A stretch of DNA of 64,000 bases from DASVUC01 sp038237225 (lineage in GTDB: Bacteria; Planctomycetota; Phycisphaerae; Tepidisphaerales; Tepidisphaeraceae): the NCBI GenBank assembly GCA_038237225.1, contig JBBRYX010000020.1, positions 30,616-94,615 of the forward strand, in the 5' to 3' direction. A model generated the notes under the pieces. The model had not been told where the DNA came from and searched no databases. It saw only the letters and a list, made by a program, of their open reading frames with translations. Each line of letters opens with the position of its first letter. The first letter of the stretch is position 1. The translations under genes and the position numbers were made by a program. Of this stretch, positions 17,459 to 26,008 are shown in pieces.

Positions 17459-18262
17459 TCACTTCGCCAGCGTCGCCACCAATCTCCACACCAAATGCGG
17501 CGACAAACTACGCCCCTGCGTCTTGTTAAACTCATCCACCAACCCATCAAACCGCTTCGTATACGGCAACCGATCCCGCTTCCCAATATCTTCCCCCAGC
17601 ATCTCCCGCAATCGCTCCCGCGCCTCCGCTTCCACCTCCGGCGGCTTGCTCTTCGCTTCGCCCATCCGCGGCAATTTCCCCCCCTTACGCAAGTTCAGCA
17701 GATGCCGCCAGACCTCCTGCCGCGTCGGCTTCGGCTCCTGATATTGCGATGCGTACGATGCGTATAGCGACTCAAAATGCGGTGTATAAGGCAGATCATC
17801 CGCCGTCCGACCGATCTTCTCATACGCCTGCACCAGCGCCTCGCGCTTCACCGCCACCTTGTGCTCAATCCCCGCAAACAGCGATCCCGGCGCACTCCCG
17901 TCTTCGATCGACGCCGCGCCCGCCGCTTCCGTGGTTCGATCCAGCAGCAGCAGCAGCGTCCCGAACGGATCCTTCGCCGTCGCCCGATACCCCCGCGTCA
18001 CCGGCACCGGCGCCCCGCTGAACTTCAGCTTCAACTCCTCGCGCCGCCGATACATCTCCCGCACGTCATCCACCAGATAATACGTCGCCTCTTCCGGCAG
18101 ATCCGCATTCGCATGCAGCACCAGCTCGCTCTCCCCGAGCGCAAACGTCGCAAGATCATTCGTCTGTTTAAGAAGCTTCACCCCCAGCACGTCGCGATAA
18201 TACCGCACCGCGCTTTCCAGTTGCGGTACGCGAACGATCACTCGGTCAACTCGTTTGAGCAT
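17459..18262 (-). CDS. VOC (glyoxalase-fold) domain protein with duplicated C-terminal motif
   Basis: 267 residues. Residues 1-115 form a glyoxalase/bleomycin-resistance-like domain (VDRVIVRVPQLESAVRYYRD, ATAKDPFGTLLLLLD). The C-terminal half carries two copies of a small motif: DLPYTPHFESLYASY...TRQEVWRHLLNLRKGGKLP, and RLPYTKRFDGLVDEF...LSPHLVWRLVATLAK. Each copy has LPYT, an aromatic, a spacer, then VWR and Leu. I do not know a function for this repeat. It lies 6 bases after the flippase-like gene and 20 before the sugar dehydrogenase gene. Confidence 0.85.
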   Translation of the reverse strand: MLKRVDRVIVRVPQLESAVRYYRDVLGVKLLKQTNDLATFALGESELVLHANADLPEEATYYLVDDVREMYRRREELKLKFSGAPVPVTRGYRATAKDPFGTLLLLLDRTTEAAGAASIEDGSAPGSLFAGIEHKVAVKREALVQAYEKIGRTADDLPYTPHFESLYASYASQYQEPKPTRQEVWRHLLNLRKGGKLPRMGEAKSKPPEVEAEARERLREMLGEDIGKRDRLPYTKRFDGLVDEFNKTQGRSLSPHLVWRLVATLAK

Positions 18263-18268
18263 TGGCCC

Positions 18269-19693
18269 TCACGCCGGCGCGCCCTGTGGCGGCGCCTCTT
18301 CATCCAGGCTCTCCTGTTCCTTCTCCGTCGGCGCATGATATCCGCCGCGAAGGACCAGGATGCCGCCGGTCAGGTTCCAGAAAATCTGCACCAGCCGGAT
18401 CGACATCGTCAACGCAAATGCCTGGCTCACCGTCGCACCCTGCGGCCGTGTGAGAAGAATCGCGAAGAACTCCATCACGCCCGCGCCCTGCGGCGAAATC
18501 GGAATCGATCCCGCCAGCACCACCACCGGCACCACCACCCAGTAATACCACGGCGCCAGCGGCAGCCCGAACGCCTTTCCGGCAAACGTCGCGGAAATGA
18601 TCACCGCAATGTGCACCGGAAACGTCACCATCAGTGCCGCCAGGCACACCAGCGGATTCCGCCGATACAACACGATCGCTTCCTTAGCTTTGGCAAGCTG
18701 CTCTTGCATCGGCAATCGTCGGGTCACAAAATCCAATCCCGTCACCCGCCGCAGCATCGGCTTATACAGCACCAGCAATCCCACCCCCCCACCCATGATG
18801 AGCACCAGCGATCCCACCGCCACCTGCAAACACTTCTGCGCCAGCAGCTCATTGTGATCCGGCGAATGAAACTCCCGGTACGCAAGATAACCCGACATCG
18901 ACCCGCCCAGGAGGATCAGCGCAAGCAGCCCGATCGCGCGATCGACGATCACCGACACCACCGCGCGCGTCCGCTTATCCGCAGCCAGCTTCGCCGCGTA
19001 ATAAGCCTTCAGCACATCCCCGCCCGTCGACCCCGGCATGAACGTGTTGTAGAACGCCCCCACCATCGTCACCACAAACGCTTTTCCCGATCCCATCTGA
19101 ATCCCCACCACCTTCAGCAGCTCATGCCAGCGAAGCGACGTGATGATGAACGTGATCGGAAAGATAATCAGCGCCCACGCCAGCTTCCACGGGTTCGCCT
19201 CGCGAACCATCGGCAACAGCCCACGATCCACCAGCGGATAGGGCACATCCACGCTGTACGGCCCCGACACTTCCGCAGGCTGCACCACCACCGCGGGCGC
19301 GTTGTGAACATCCCAGTACCGCTGCCAGAGATTCCGCGGCGGCGCTGCGATGATCGCCCAGTGCGCGCGATTGGGATCGTCCGAAACCTTCAGACCCAGC
19401 ACCGAAAGCTTCTGCCCATTCCGCTGGAGCGTGATCTTCCGCCGGTCCGTGCGCGCGAGTAACGCCTCCCGCGGCACATCGACGACCCGTCCGCTGGTTC
19501 CCCAGATCCGGTAGATCCGATCCTGGTCTTTCGCCTCAGACGCCAGCCGAGCCGACACCGGCCAGCCGTCCGCGCCCGCAACCAGGACTCGATCGCGGAG
19601 CGAAATATTCGCCACCACCCAATAGATCCCGGCTGCCGCGATCCCCCATCGCAGCACAAACATCGCCCATTTTTTCGCATCCCGACGCATCAA
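18269..19693 (-). CDS. Lysylphosphatidylglycerol synthase TM-like (UPF0104) flippase family membrane protein
   Basis: 474 residues with a first membrane helix at ~10-30, an unusual soluble insert at ~30-150, then about seven helices. Conserved family motifs are visible: SLRWHELLKVVGI, TFMPGSTGGDVLKAYYAAK, VDRAIGLLALILLGG and the C-terminal ISPQGAGVMEFFAI. Proteins of this family form the transmembrane part of MprF and related lipid or polyprenol flippases; the stand-alone form here has no aminoacyl-transferase domain. First gene of the three-gene reverse operon. The extracytoplasmic insert is distinctive and may bind a ligand, which is inference. Confidence 0.85.
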   Translation of the reverse strand: MMRRDAKKWAMFVLRWGIAAAGIYWVVANISLRDRVLVAGADGWPVSARLASEAKDQDRIYRIWGTSGRVVDVPREALLARTDRRKITLQRNGQKLSVLGLKVSDDPNRAHWAIIAAPPRNLWQRYWDVHNAPAVVVQPAEVSGPYSVDVPYPLVDRGLLPMVREANPWKLAWALIIFPITFIITSLRWHELLKVVGIQMGSGKAFVVTMVGAFYNTFMPGSTGGDVLKAYYAAKLAADKRTRAVVSVIVDRAIGLLALILLGGSMSGYLAYREFHSPDHNELLAQKCLQVAVGSLVLIMGGGVGLLVLYKPMLRRVTGLDFVTRRLPMQEQLAKAKEAIVLYRRNPLVCLAALMVTFPVHIAVIISATFAGKAFGLPLAPWYYWVVVPVVVLAGSIPISPQGAGVMEFFAILLTRPQGATVSQAFALTMSIRLVQIFWNLTGGILVLRGGYHAPTEKEQESLDEEAPPQGAPA

Positions 19694-19797
19694 GCTCTGG
19701 ATTCTGTTGAAAAAATGACCCGACGCAACAAGTGCAATCGATACCAGCGAATTCCACGACTGATCGATCGCCTGAACCCCTTGCCCGCCGTTGCATC

Positions 19798-19814
19798 GTC
19801 GCTACTGTAGCGAC
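19798..19814. promoter_or_regulatory. Perfect 17-base palindrome upstream of ATP sulfurylase
   Basis: GTCGCTAC-T-GTAGCGAC, centred 50 bases before the sat start codon in the divergent gap. It could be an operator or a leader hairpin; which is not decidable from sequence. Confidence 0.45.
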
Positions 19815-19855
19815 CTTTCAACCCCGACCCTCAGGACCTCCAAGGAGCTTTTTCA

Positions 19856-21016
19856 ATGCCTCTGATCCCCCCGCACGGCGGCAAACTCGTCAACCGCATT
19901 CTGTCCCCCGATGCCGCACAAGCCGCCAAAGAATCCGCCGCCACACTCGCCCAAATCCCCCTCTCCGCGCGCGAAGCCGGAGACCTCGAGATGATCGCCA
20001 TGGGCGCGTTCTCACCCCTCACCGGATTCATGGGCGAGAAAGATTTCACCCGCGTCTGCCGCGAGATGCGTCTGGCGGATGGCGCCGTCTGGCCCATCCC
20101 CGTGGTTCTCTCCCCATCTGATGACGTCACCGCCAGGATCAACCCCGGCGACAAGATCGCCCTCACACTGGACGGCCAGGTCCTCGCCACCATGACCGTC
20201 ACCGAAAAATACCCGCACGACAAAGCCCTCGAAATCCCGAGCGTCTACAAGACCGAAGACGATGTCCACCCCGGCGTCAAAATCGTCCGCGGCCAGGGCA
20301 ACTTCTGCCTCGCCGGCGCCATCGACGTCATCACGCCGAATCCCAATCCCGAGTTCCCCGACTTCCGACTCCCCCCCGCCAAAACCCGCGAAGCCTTCGA
20401 AGCCAACGGCTGGTCCACTATCTCCGCCTTCCAAACCAGAAACCCCATCCACCGCGCCCACGAGTACCTCACCAAGTGCGCCTTGGAAATCACCGACGGC
20501 CTGCTCATCCACCCCCTCGTCGGCGAAACCAAATCCGATGACATCCCCGCGCTCGTGCGCATGCGCTGCTACCAGGTCCTGATCGACAAGTACTACAACA
20601 AAAAGCACACGATGCTCAGCGTCATGCCCCTCGCCATGCGCTACGCCGGCCCGCGCGAAGCCGTCCTCCACGCGCTCATCCGCAAGAACTACGGCATCAC
20701 CCACTTCATCGTCGGCCGCGATCACGCCGGTGTCGGTAACTACTACGGCACCTACGATGCCCAGAAAATCTTCAACCAGTTCGACATCCCCAAAGACATC
20801 GGAATCATCCCCCTCAACTTCGAGCACAGCAGTTGGTGCAAAACCTGCGAAGGCATGGTCAGCGCCAAAACCTGCCCCCACGGCCCCGAAACCAAAGTCT
20901 TCCTCAGCGGCACCAAAGTCCGAGACATGCTCAAGGCCGGCGAGCGCCCGCCCATGGAATTCAGCCGCCCCGAAGTCGCCGATGTCCTGATCCAATGGGC
21001 GAAGGGGGCGGGGTGA
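19856..21016 (+). CDS. sat: Sulfate adenylyltransferase (ATP sulfurylase)
   Basis: Makes APS and pyrophosphate from sulfate and ATP. 386 residues, normal for the homomeric Sat/Met3 type. Visible motifs: QTRNPIHRAHEY (HxxH nucleotide site), GETKSDDIPALVRMRCY, MRYAGPREAVLHALIRKN, GRDHAGVGNYYG, and a Cys cluster CKTCEGMVSAKTCPH resembling the zinc site of archaeal and sulfur-bacterial enzymes. A strong AAGGAG (19842-19847) lies 8 bases before the ATG. It stands alone, with no cysC, cysH or apr genes nearby, so assimilatory versus other use cannot be decided. Confidence 0.96.
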   Translation: MPLIPPHGGKLVNRILSPDAAQAAKESAATLAQIPLSAREAGDLEMIAMGAFSPLTGFMGEKDFTRVCREMRLADGAVWPIPVVLSPSDDVTARINPGDKIALTLDGQVLATMTVTEKYPHDKALEIPSVYKTEDDVHPGVKIVRGQGNFCLAGAIDVITPNPNPEFPDFRLPPAKTREAFEANGWSTISAFQTRNPIHRAHEYLTKCALEITDGLLIHPLVGETKSDDIPALVRMRCYQVLIDKYYNKKHTMLSVMPLAMRYAGPREAVLHALIRKNYGITHFIVGRDHAGVGNYYGTYDAQKIFNQFDIPKDIGIIPLNFEHSSWCKTCEGMVSAKTCPHGPETKVFLSGTKVRDMLKAGERPPMEFSRPEVADVLIQWAKGAG

Positions 21017-21110
21017 GGCGTGATGAATCAAATGCAACCGCGGAGACCCGGAGCCGCTGAGACAGACGCGGAGAAGTCAGTTGCCAGTTGTCCGTTGTCA
21101 GTGGGGGGGG

Positions 21111-21196
21111 GAATTGACGATTGGGCGATTGAGTCATTGACGATTGAAAAGCCAGGTCTTCAATCGTCAATGACTCAATCGCCCAATCGTCAATTC
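21111..21196. repeat. Perfect 37-bp inverted repeat downstream of sat
   Basis: Left arm 21111-21147 and right arm 21160-21196 are exact reverse complements, with a 12-base loop; one further pair extends into the loop. The arms are built of GACGATTG-like sub-units (TTGACGATTGGGCGATTGAG). It begins 95 bases after sat and could act as a strong structural terminator. Confidence 0.9.
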
Positions 21197-21214
21197 TTCT
21201 TCGGCCAAGACCAA

Positions 21215-21287
21215 GGGGACCGGAGTCATTGTCTATGAGATCGATCCGATGTTCAATCCGTCTCAGCGGAAATGACTCCCGTTCCCC
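21215..21287. repeat. REP-like element, GGGGACnGGAGTCATT type, copy 1
   Basis: Arms GGGGACCGGAGTCATT and AATGACTCCCGTTCCCC enclose about 40 bases (CTATGAGATCGATCCG...). An almost identical copy lies at 21726-21797, including the interior and flanking CCAAGACCAAGGGGAC, so these are true copies and not chance hairpins. Confidence 0.85.
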
Positions 21288-21309
21288 GCGCCGCGTCTCT
21301 CGACCGCCG

Positions 21310-21669
21310 CTAGAACAGACGATCCTTAGCGCCGACGATTGCCGTGCTCAGGTTCCACACGGCCAGCGCGTCGACGGCGAGGACGATAACGCAAAGGACG
21401 ATCATGCCGATCAGCTTTCGCCGCCCGACGCTTCGGTAACGCGGAAAACGGGCGAACGTGACGACCAAGCACGGCAGCGACAGGACCACGAGCAAGAGCG
21501 TTGCGATCTGCTCGTCGCGCAGTTGTCCGTGGCCGTGATACTGAACCGACTTGAGCCAGGCGAAGGCGGCGCACACGACGGCGAAGGACGGGGCGAGCCG
21601 GAGCCAGTCGGTCGGACGGCGCGGCGTGCGTTCGGATGCGTAGTCGACGACGTCCGGCTGCATGTGCAT
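21310..21669 (-). CDS. Small three-helix membrane protein, unknown
   Basis: 119 residues from ATG 21669 (MHMQPDVVDYASERTP); the frame extends upstream through REP copy 2 but that part is repeat-encoded and rejected. Three hydrophobic helices are seen: PSFAVVCAAFAWL, TLLLVVLSLPCLVVTF and LIGMIVLCVIVLAVDALAV. No family recognised. It may pair with the neighbouring two-helix protein, from which it is separated only by the REP element. Confidence 0.6.
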   Translation of the reverse strand: MHMQPDVVDYASERTPRRPTDWLRLAPSFAVVCAAFAWLKSVQYHGHGQLRDEQIATLLLVVLSLPCLVVTFARFPRYRSVGRRKLIGMIVLCVIVLAVDALAVWNLSTAIVGAKDRLF

Positions 21670-21725
21670 AACGGAAATGGATTCAGTGGCCGGCCGGCCA
21701 AGACCAAGGGGACGGCCAAGACCAA

Positions 21726-21797
21726 GGGGACGGGAGTCATTTTCTATGAGATCGATCCGATGTTCAATCCGTCTCAGCGGAAATGACTCCCGTCCCC
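21726..21797. repeat. REP-like element, copy 2, with tandem flank
   Basis: Arms GGGGACGGGAGTCATTT and AAATGACTCCCGTCCCC. The left flank CCAAGACCAAGGGGACGG is duplicated. It encodes the last residues and the stop of the neighbouring two-helix protein on the reverse strand. Confidence 0.85.
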
Positions 21798-22061
21798 CGC
21801 GCCGCGTCGTCCCCCTCGCCGCGTCTGAGCGAGCTTCAGCGCGAGACCGGCGGATATGACCAGCGCGCCGGAGCAGGCGAATACACCGACAGACCACACT
21901 CGCCGCACGCGCTCGATCGCTCTTGTTTCCGCCCGCGCCAACGCCGGGTCGTCACGATTCTGTGGCGCAAACGTGATGAACATCTGCGCCGTCGCGTTTA
22001 GCGCGATCAGGAAACAGATACCGAACCACACGGTCAAGATGTTGCGCTGCCAGTGTCGCAT
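21774..22061 (-). CDS. Small two-helix membrane protein, unknown, C-terminus formed by REP sequence
   Basis: 95 residues from ATG 22061 (MRHWQRNILTVWFGICFL); a longer start at 22100 would read through another repeat. Two membrane helices (ILTVWFGICFLIALNATAQM; VWSVGVFACSGALVISAGLA) flank a charged periplasmic or cytoplasmic loop. The last residues (GDGSHFR) and the stop codon come from REP copy 2, so the native C-terminus was probably replaced or trimmed. No family recognised. Confidence 0.55.
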   Translation of the reverse strand: MRHWQRNILTVWFGICFLIALNATAQMFITFAPQNRDDPALARAETRAIERVRRVWSVGVFACSGALVISAGLALKLAQTRRGGRRGAGDGSHFR

Positions 22062-22071
22062 AACCAGGGGA

Positions 22072-22182
22072 AGTCTAAAGGGGACCTCCACCTTATCCAT
22101 GGCGGGCTTTCAAAGCGAAATTCTGGATGTCCCCTTTTCAGTTCTTTTCAGTTCCTGGATGTCCCCTTTTCAGTTCCCCTCG
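22072..22182. repeat. Degenerate REP-like array (TAAAGGGGAC ... GATGTCCCCTTTTCAGTT)
   Basis: Left side CTAAAGGGGACCTCCACC; right side has two tandem copies of CTGGATGTCCCCTTTTCAGTT-like sequence. The GGGGAC core in inverted orientation is shared with the other REP elements of the window. Confidence 0.7.
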
Positions 22183-22195
22183 CCGCGCCCGCGGC

Positions 22196-22708
22196 TCAGT
22201 GTGCGGAGCTTGGCCTTGTCGATGCCTCCGAGATCACCTGTAGCGCGGCAGAGTTTTCCATTTCCCGATACGACTCAACGGTTTCGATGGAGCACATGCC
22301 GTCTACGAAACCGAACGTCCACTTGCCGTCCTCGCCGCCCTGATTCTCCGCGATCAGGACCTCCGGCCAATCGCCCTTCACGCGCGTCATGTGCTTGTCG
22401 AGGGAGCCACTTGGCACCACGCGGTACTGAAATTCTTTCGAGGCGACGCCCATCTGCTTCGCCAATTGCTCTGTGGTTGGAATGGTCTTTTCATGCGCCT
22501 CCGCGTAGTCGAGCGCGGCAAGCGTGGCGACACGGACGGCGAGCAATCGCTCCCGGTCCCGTTCCTCTGCAGGCTTGGTTGTGGCGGGCCGGGTTGAAGG
22601 TTTTGTCGTTGCCTTGTCGGCCGCACACGTTATGTTCGGCCAGATCAGAAGCGCGGCAACCAGACAAAGCGAAACTCGAGATCCAACAATCTGCGGACAA
22701 ACGTTCAA
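22196..22708 (-). CDS. Secreted hypothetical protein
   Basis: 170 residues with a signal peptide (SRVSLCLVAALLIWPNITCAADK). A Thr/Lys/Pro-rich spacer follows (TTKPSTRPATTKPAEE), then a helical segment (AVRVATLAALDYAEAHEKTI) and a compact domain with YRVVPSGSLDKHMTRVKGDWPEVL and GGEDGKWTFGFVDG. The latter pattern resembles small pilin-like or periplasmic regulatory domains of planctomycetes, but I cannot name it. Monocistronic, with repeats on both sides. Confidence 0.65.
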   Translation of the reverse strand: MNVCPQIVGSRVSLCLVAALLIWPNITCAADKATTKPSTRPATTKPAEERDRERLLAVRVATLAALDYAEAHEKTIPTTEQLAKQMGVASKEFQYRVVPSGSLDKHMTRVKGDWPEVLIAENQGGEDGKWTFGFVDGMCSIETVESYREMENSAALQVISEASTRPSSAH

Positions 22709-23465
22709 GGTATCTCCTCGTGCGGGTCGCTAAGCGATGGATAACGGACCAAGAAGTCTAAAGGGGAAGAAGTCTAAAGGGAATATCTAAGGGGACAGGA
22801 ATATCTAAGGGGACAGGATTCGTTTCGTTTTCCGCAGCATGCGGATAATCCAGTCGGTGCGGCCCAGCCAGGCAAAACGAATCCTGTCCCCTTAGAATTC
22901 CCCTTCCATCCTCTATCCATCCTCCATCCTCTCCCCCTTCGCGTCTTCCTTCGCGACTTCGCGCCTTCGCGCCTTCGCGCTCTCTTAAGATTCTCCCGAG
23001 GAAAACAAAGAGGTCAAGGAAAACGTCATTCGTCGTTCTCCCCCGAAAAAAACCCCATAAACCCCGCGCTGCGCGCCAAGACACTTTTTCGCGCAGCGCC
23101 AAGGTAAACATAGAAGGAGGTTTTTCATGCGCGCGCTCACCTTCCCCTCGACCCCTCATCACCCTCACCCTCTCCGCGCGCGCCCACACATCACATCTCA
23201 CGTTTCAGAATATGTCTCACCCTGTCCCACATGCACCGATGAGCGACATGAAACATGCGACATCTCCTCCCCCTTCGCGCTTTCTTCGCGTCTTCGCGCC
23301 TTCGCGACTCCCCCCATCCCCTCCCCATTCTCCGATCTCCCCATTCGCACGCCTTCGCGCCGCGTCTCTGCCCGAAAGCAGCCACCCTCAACAGCCACCC
23401 CCACTTCCCAAAACTTCCCACTTCTTCCCACTTTTCAAAATCGATCGGGAACATTCCTGAGACCC
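22709..23465. other. 757-base gene-free, repeat-rich region
   Basis: Contains a REP element with perfect 21-bp arms (22805-22825 and 22875-22895; arms carry AAGGGGACAGGATTCG). It is preceded by partial tandem copies of AATATCTAAGGGGACAGG and AGTCTAAAGGG. From about 22938 and again from about 23272 there are runs of CTTCGCG-type heptamers, and CCATCCTC runs. An AAGGAGGT lies at 23116-23123 just before an ATG, but the following frame is an antisense shadow of the RDD gene. No gene supported. Confidence 0.65.
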
Positions 23466-25085
23466 TCACGCCGAACCCTCACCCTGATCCGACTTTTCTT
23501 CCTCTTCGACTTGCGGGTCCGCCACCACCAGCGTCCCCGCGGCCAAATCTCCCAGGCGCTGGCGCAGCGGCAGGAACACCATCAGCGTCAGCGGAAACAG
23601 CAGGATGACATCGACCACGCGGAGCAGATTGCGCACGAGGATCGCCCACATCGGGGCGCGCTTTCCATCCAGTCCCGTGACGCGGAGGCCAAACAGCATT
23701 TTGCCGACCGACCGCCCGGTCGCCATTTCCAGGATCCCCGTGTGCAGCACGTAAACGGCAAGTCCCGCCGCAAGCCAGAGCGCTTGCTCGACCGTCAGGT
23801 GCGTCCCGGCCTCCGGACCGAGATTCGAAGGCGTCGCGAAAAACGATGCAATCAGAAACGGCGTCGCATCAATGAAACCCGCGCCGAAGCGCGCGCCCAA
23901 CGGCGCGAGATTCAGATCCGCCAACTTCTCCGCCGCCTTGGTGATTGCCGCCCGCCGGCCCATCGCCCCAAACATCACCCCCAAAAACACAAAGATCGCG
24001 GTGATGATCAGCCCATACATCAGCCGATCCATCGCAATCGTCGGCTGCCGGGTCGCGCTGATCGCACGACCGGCGGGTTGTCCATCGAGGTTGTACGCCT
24101 GCTCGACCAGCTTATTGGGTCCGCCGGAGCACACCACCCGCAACTGCCCCAGCGCCGCCACCACCGCCTCGTACTTGCAGTCCCCCATGTCCGGCGTTCG
24201 CGGAAGCCGGACCGGGCCGGTCCATTTCTCGCCGCCCACATACATCGACGTCCCGTGCGCTTCCCGCAGCGCGAGCAACGGCCTGCCCCCGAAGTTGAGC
24301 AAGCCCACGTCCGAACCCTTGCCGACAACGGGAATCTCATGGGCCTCGGACCACGCCTTGCCGCCAAACGTCTGAAGCCGGAGCGCTTGTTCCCGCCCCG
24401 CAAACGCCACCAGCGGCTGATGATTCAGCAGAACCATCGATCGAATATCAGCCCGCGCCGTGCCGCTCGGCAGCGGCGAATGAAACTGCCATTCGCCCTG
24501 CTCCAGACTGAAAAGACCAAACGGCGCTACCGGCGCTACCCGCGCTCCCGGCGCTACCGGCGCCGTCGATGTCGTCATCGATTGATTGGAGGCCGGAGCG
24601 GTCGAACCCGCGGCAGGCACCGTGGAAGGCGCGGTCGCGGCGGGCGTGATGACATGCTCCCCGATGGCCCACACCGACTCGGCATCGCCCGCGATCGAGA
24701 CGATCTCGCCGCGACCCGGCAGCGAAACGCCCGAGCGCACGCCCGAATCCGAGACCATCATCCATTCGCCGCTTTCCAGCAGAACGATCAATTCGCTGCC
24801 GCGATCGGACAACTGCACCACCCGCGCCGCCACCTCGCCCATCGGCTGCCAGTTGGCGAAATCACCATGGCTGCGAAAGCGGAAAATCGTGCGGCTGCCC
24901 CCCGCCCCCCCCGACCCCGCCGTCTGCGGCTCCAGCGGCGGTCTCACCTCGGCAACCCACAGCGCCTGCGCGTTCCCATGCGCCAGCAACTCATACGGAA
25001 CCGTCGCCCCTCGCAGAGCAGGCGCGATCAGCAACATCAACAGGATTGCGGGAATCACAGTCTTACGGGCCGCAGGCTTCATCAA
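23466..25085 (-). CDS. RDD-domain membrane protein with exported N-terminal region
   Basis: 539 residues. A signal/anchor (MMKPAARKTVIPAILLMLL) leads into ~330 residues of beta-rich extracytoplasmic sequence resembling irregular propeller strands (QALWVAEVRPPLEP, FANWQPMGEVAARV, DIRSMVLLNHQPLVAF). A helix at ~335-355 precedes the C-terminal RDD domain at ~395-530 (RFGAGFIDATPFLIASF, GRSVGKMLFGLRVTGLDG, ARTMW-like segment, GDLAAGTLVV). RDD domains are three-helix membrane modules of uncertain function, sometimes ion-linked. The start overlaps the upstream lipoprotein gene by 23 bases, so the two are probably co-translated. Confidence 0.82.
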   Translation of the reverse strand: MMKPAARKTVIPAILLMLLIAPALRGATVPYELLAHGNAQALWVAEVRPPLEPQTAGSGGAGGSRTIFRFRSHGDFANWQPMGEVAARVVQLSDRGSELIVLLESGEWMMVSDSGVRSGVSLPGRGEIVSIAGDAESVWAIGEHVITPAATAPSTVPAAGSTAPASNQSMTTSTAPVAPGARVAPVAPFGLFSLEQGEWQFHSPLPSGTARADIRSMVLLNHQPLVAFAGREQALRLQTFGGKAWSEAHEIPVVGKGSDVGLLNFGGRPLLALREAHGTSMYVGGEKWTGPVRLPRTPDMGDCKYEAVVAALGQLRVVCSGGPNKLVEQAYNLDGQPAGRAISATRQPTIAMDRLMYGLIITAIFVFLGVMFGAMGRRAAITKAAEKLADLNLAPLGARFGAGFIDATPFLIASFFATPSNLGPEAGTHLTVEQALWLAAGLAVYVLHTGILEMATGRSVGKMLFGLRVTGLDGKRAPMWAILVRNLLRVVDVILLFPLTLMVFLPLRQRLGDLAAGTLVVADPQVEEEEKSDQGEGSA

Positions 25086-25968
25086 GCTGAATCACTTTCG
25101 AGGTGCGCGTCCGTTCGGGATCGAAGCGGAACGAGCGATCGTTCGGAACCACACGCGACCCGGCTCCGTGAGTCAGGGCAACATCCGTCATGTGCATCGA
25201 CAGCTTCGACCCGCTGTCGGGGAAATACAACCGGAAGCTGGTGGCGACCATCGGCCACTGCGACTCCGGCACGTTGTCGAGCTTCACCTTCCGGTGCCGC
25301 TCCAGATACGCCCGAAGCAGCACGCGCCCATTGGAATCGAACAGCAGCACCAGCCGCGGAAGCAGCGTCTGGCGATCATACCAGACTTCCCGCACCGCTA
25401 CCCAGCGGTCCGGCAACTTGCCGTTCCACACCAACATGTAAGCGTCCGCGTCATTGTTAAACCGCATCGTCGGCGCAGGCAACTGGTTGAAATCTTCCGC
25501 GATCGTGGAGATCGCAAGCACCTGCTGAATCAGGTCCGGACGAATCGGAATGGTTTGCGAGCATTCCTTGCCGAGATTGCTGTAATGCCCCCACCATGCC
25601 GTATCGGGCCCGACTTTGATGATGCTCATCCAGTAAACATCGCTGTTGCTGCCAAGCTCAAACACCCGGCCCACAGGATCCTTATTCGCGGCAATGAACA
25701 GATCTCGACCGGAGCGATAGAGCAAATTGCCGGAAAGAACTTCGTTGCTGCGCTTTCCCTGATCGTCGACGATGCTGACATCCATATCCAGCGAAGCCCA
25801 CAGCGTCGGGATCTGCGAATTGTTCGCGTTGATCTTCTGGACGGCCTCATACATCGACAACGTCGGCCCCATATAAGGCTCGCGCCCCGCCTGGCGTCCT
25901 TTGCCCCCGCAGCCCAAAAGGGAACCACAGATGAACACCGATAAACACAGATGAAGAAATATTTTCAT
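25063..25968 (-). CDS. Lipoprotein, unknown, with repeat-derived signal peptide
   Basis: 301 residues from ATG 25968 (MKIFLHLCLSVFICG), with lipobox SLLGC at Cys21. Upstream codons MNTDEHRSE come from a GATGAACACAGAT repeat and are rejected as the start. Most of the hydrophobic core of the signal is itself encoded by the other arm of that repeat (25924-25955). The mature part is beta-rich: IPTLWASLDMDVSIVDD, NLLYRSGRDLFI, GSNSDVYWMSIIKVGPD, YWVGR-like strands and PRLVLLFDSNGRVLLRAYL, the kind of fold seen in LolA/LolB-like or outer-membrane lipoprotein-sorting proteins. That likeness is tentative. Operon with the RDD gene. Confidence 0.75.
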   Translation of the reverse strand: MKIFLHLCLSVFICGSLLGCGGKGRQAGREPYMGPTLSMYEAVQKINANNSQIPTLWASLDMDVSIVDDQGKRSNEVLSGNLLYRSGRDLFIAANKDPVGRVFELGSNSDVYWMSIIKVGPDTAWWGHYSNLGKECSQTIPIRPDLIQQVLAISTIAEDFNQLPAPTMRFNNDADAYMLVWNGKLPDRWVAVREVWYDRQTLLPRLVLLFDSNGRVLLRAYLERHRKVKLDNVPESQWPMVATSFRLYFPDSGSKLSMHMTDVALTHGAGSRVVPNDRSFRFDPERTRTSKVIQLDEACGP

Positions 25969-26004
25969 CCGGCTTTCCGATCTGTGTTCATCCGTGTTCA
26001 TCGG
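25924..26004. repeat. Inverted GATGAACACNGATNAACACAGAT repeat pair
   Basis: Left arm at 25924-25955 (ACAGATGAACACCGATAAAC core) and right arm at 25979-26004 in opposite orientation. The left arm lies inside the lipoprotein signal peptide. Confidence 0.8.
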
Positions 26005-26008
26005 CCTG

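Noticed and set aside
23127..25460. A 777-codon forward frame preceded by a strong AAGGAGGT
   Set aside because: Its product is Arg/His/Pro-rich with no domain and lies antisense to the well-supported RDD and lipoprotein genes. Long shadow frames are expected in GC-rich coding DNA.
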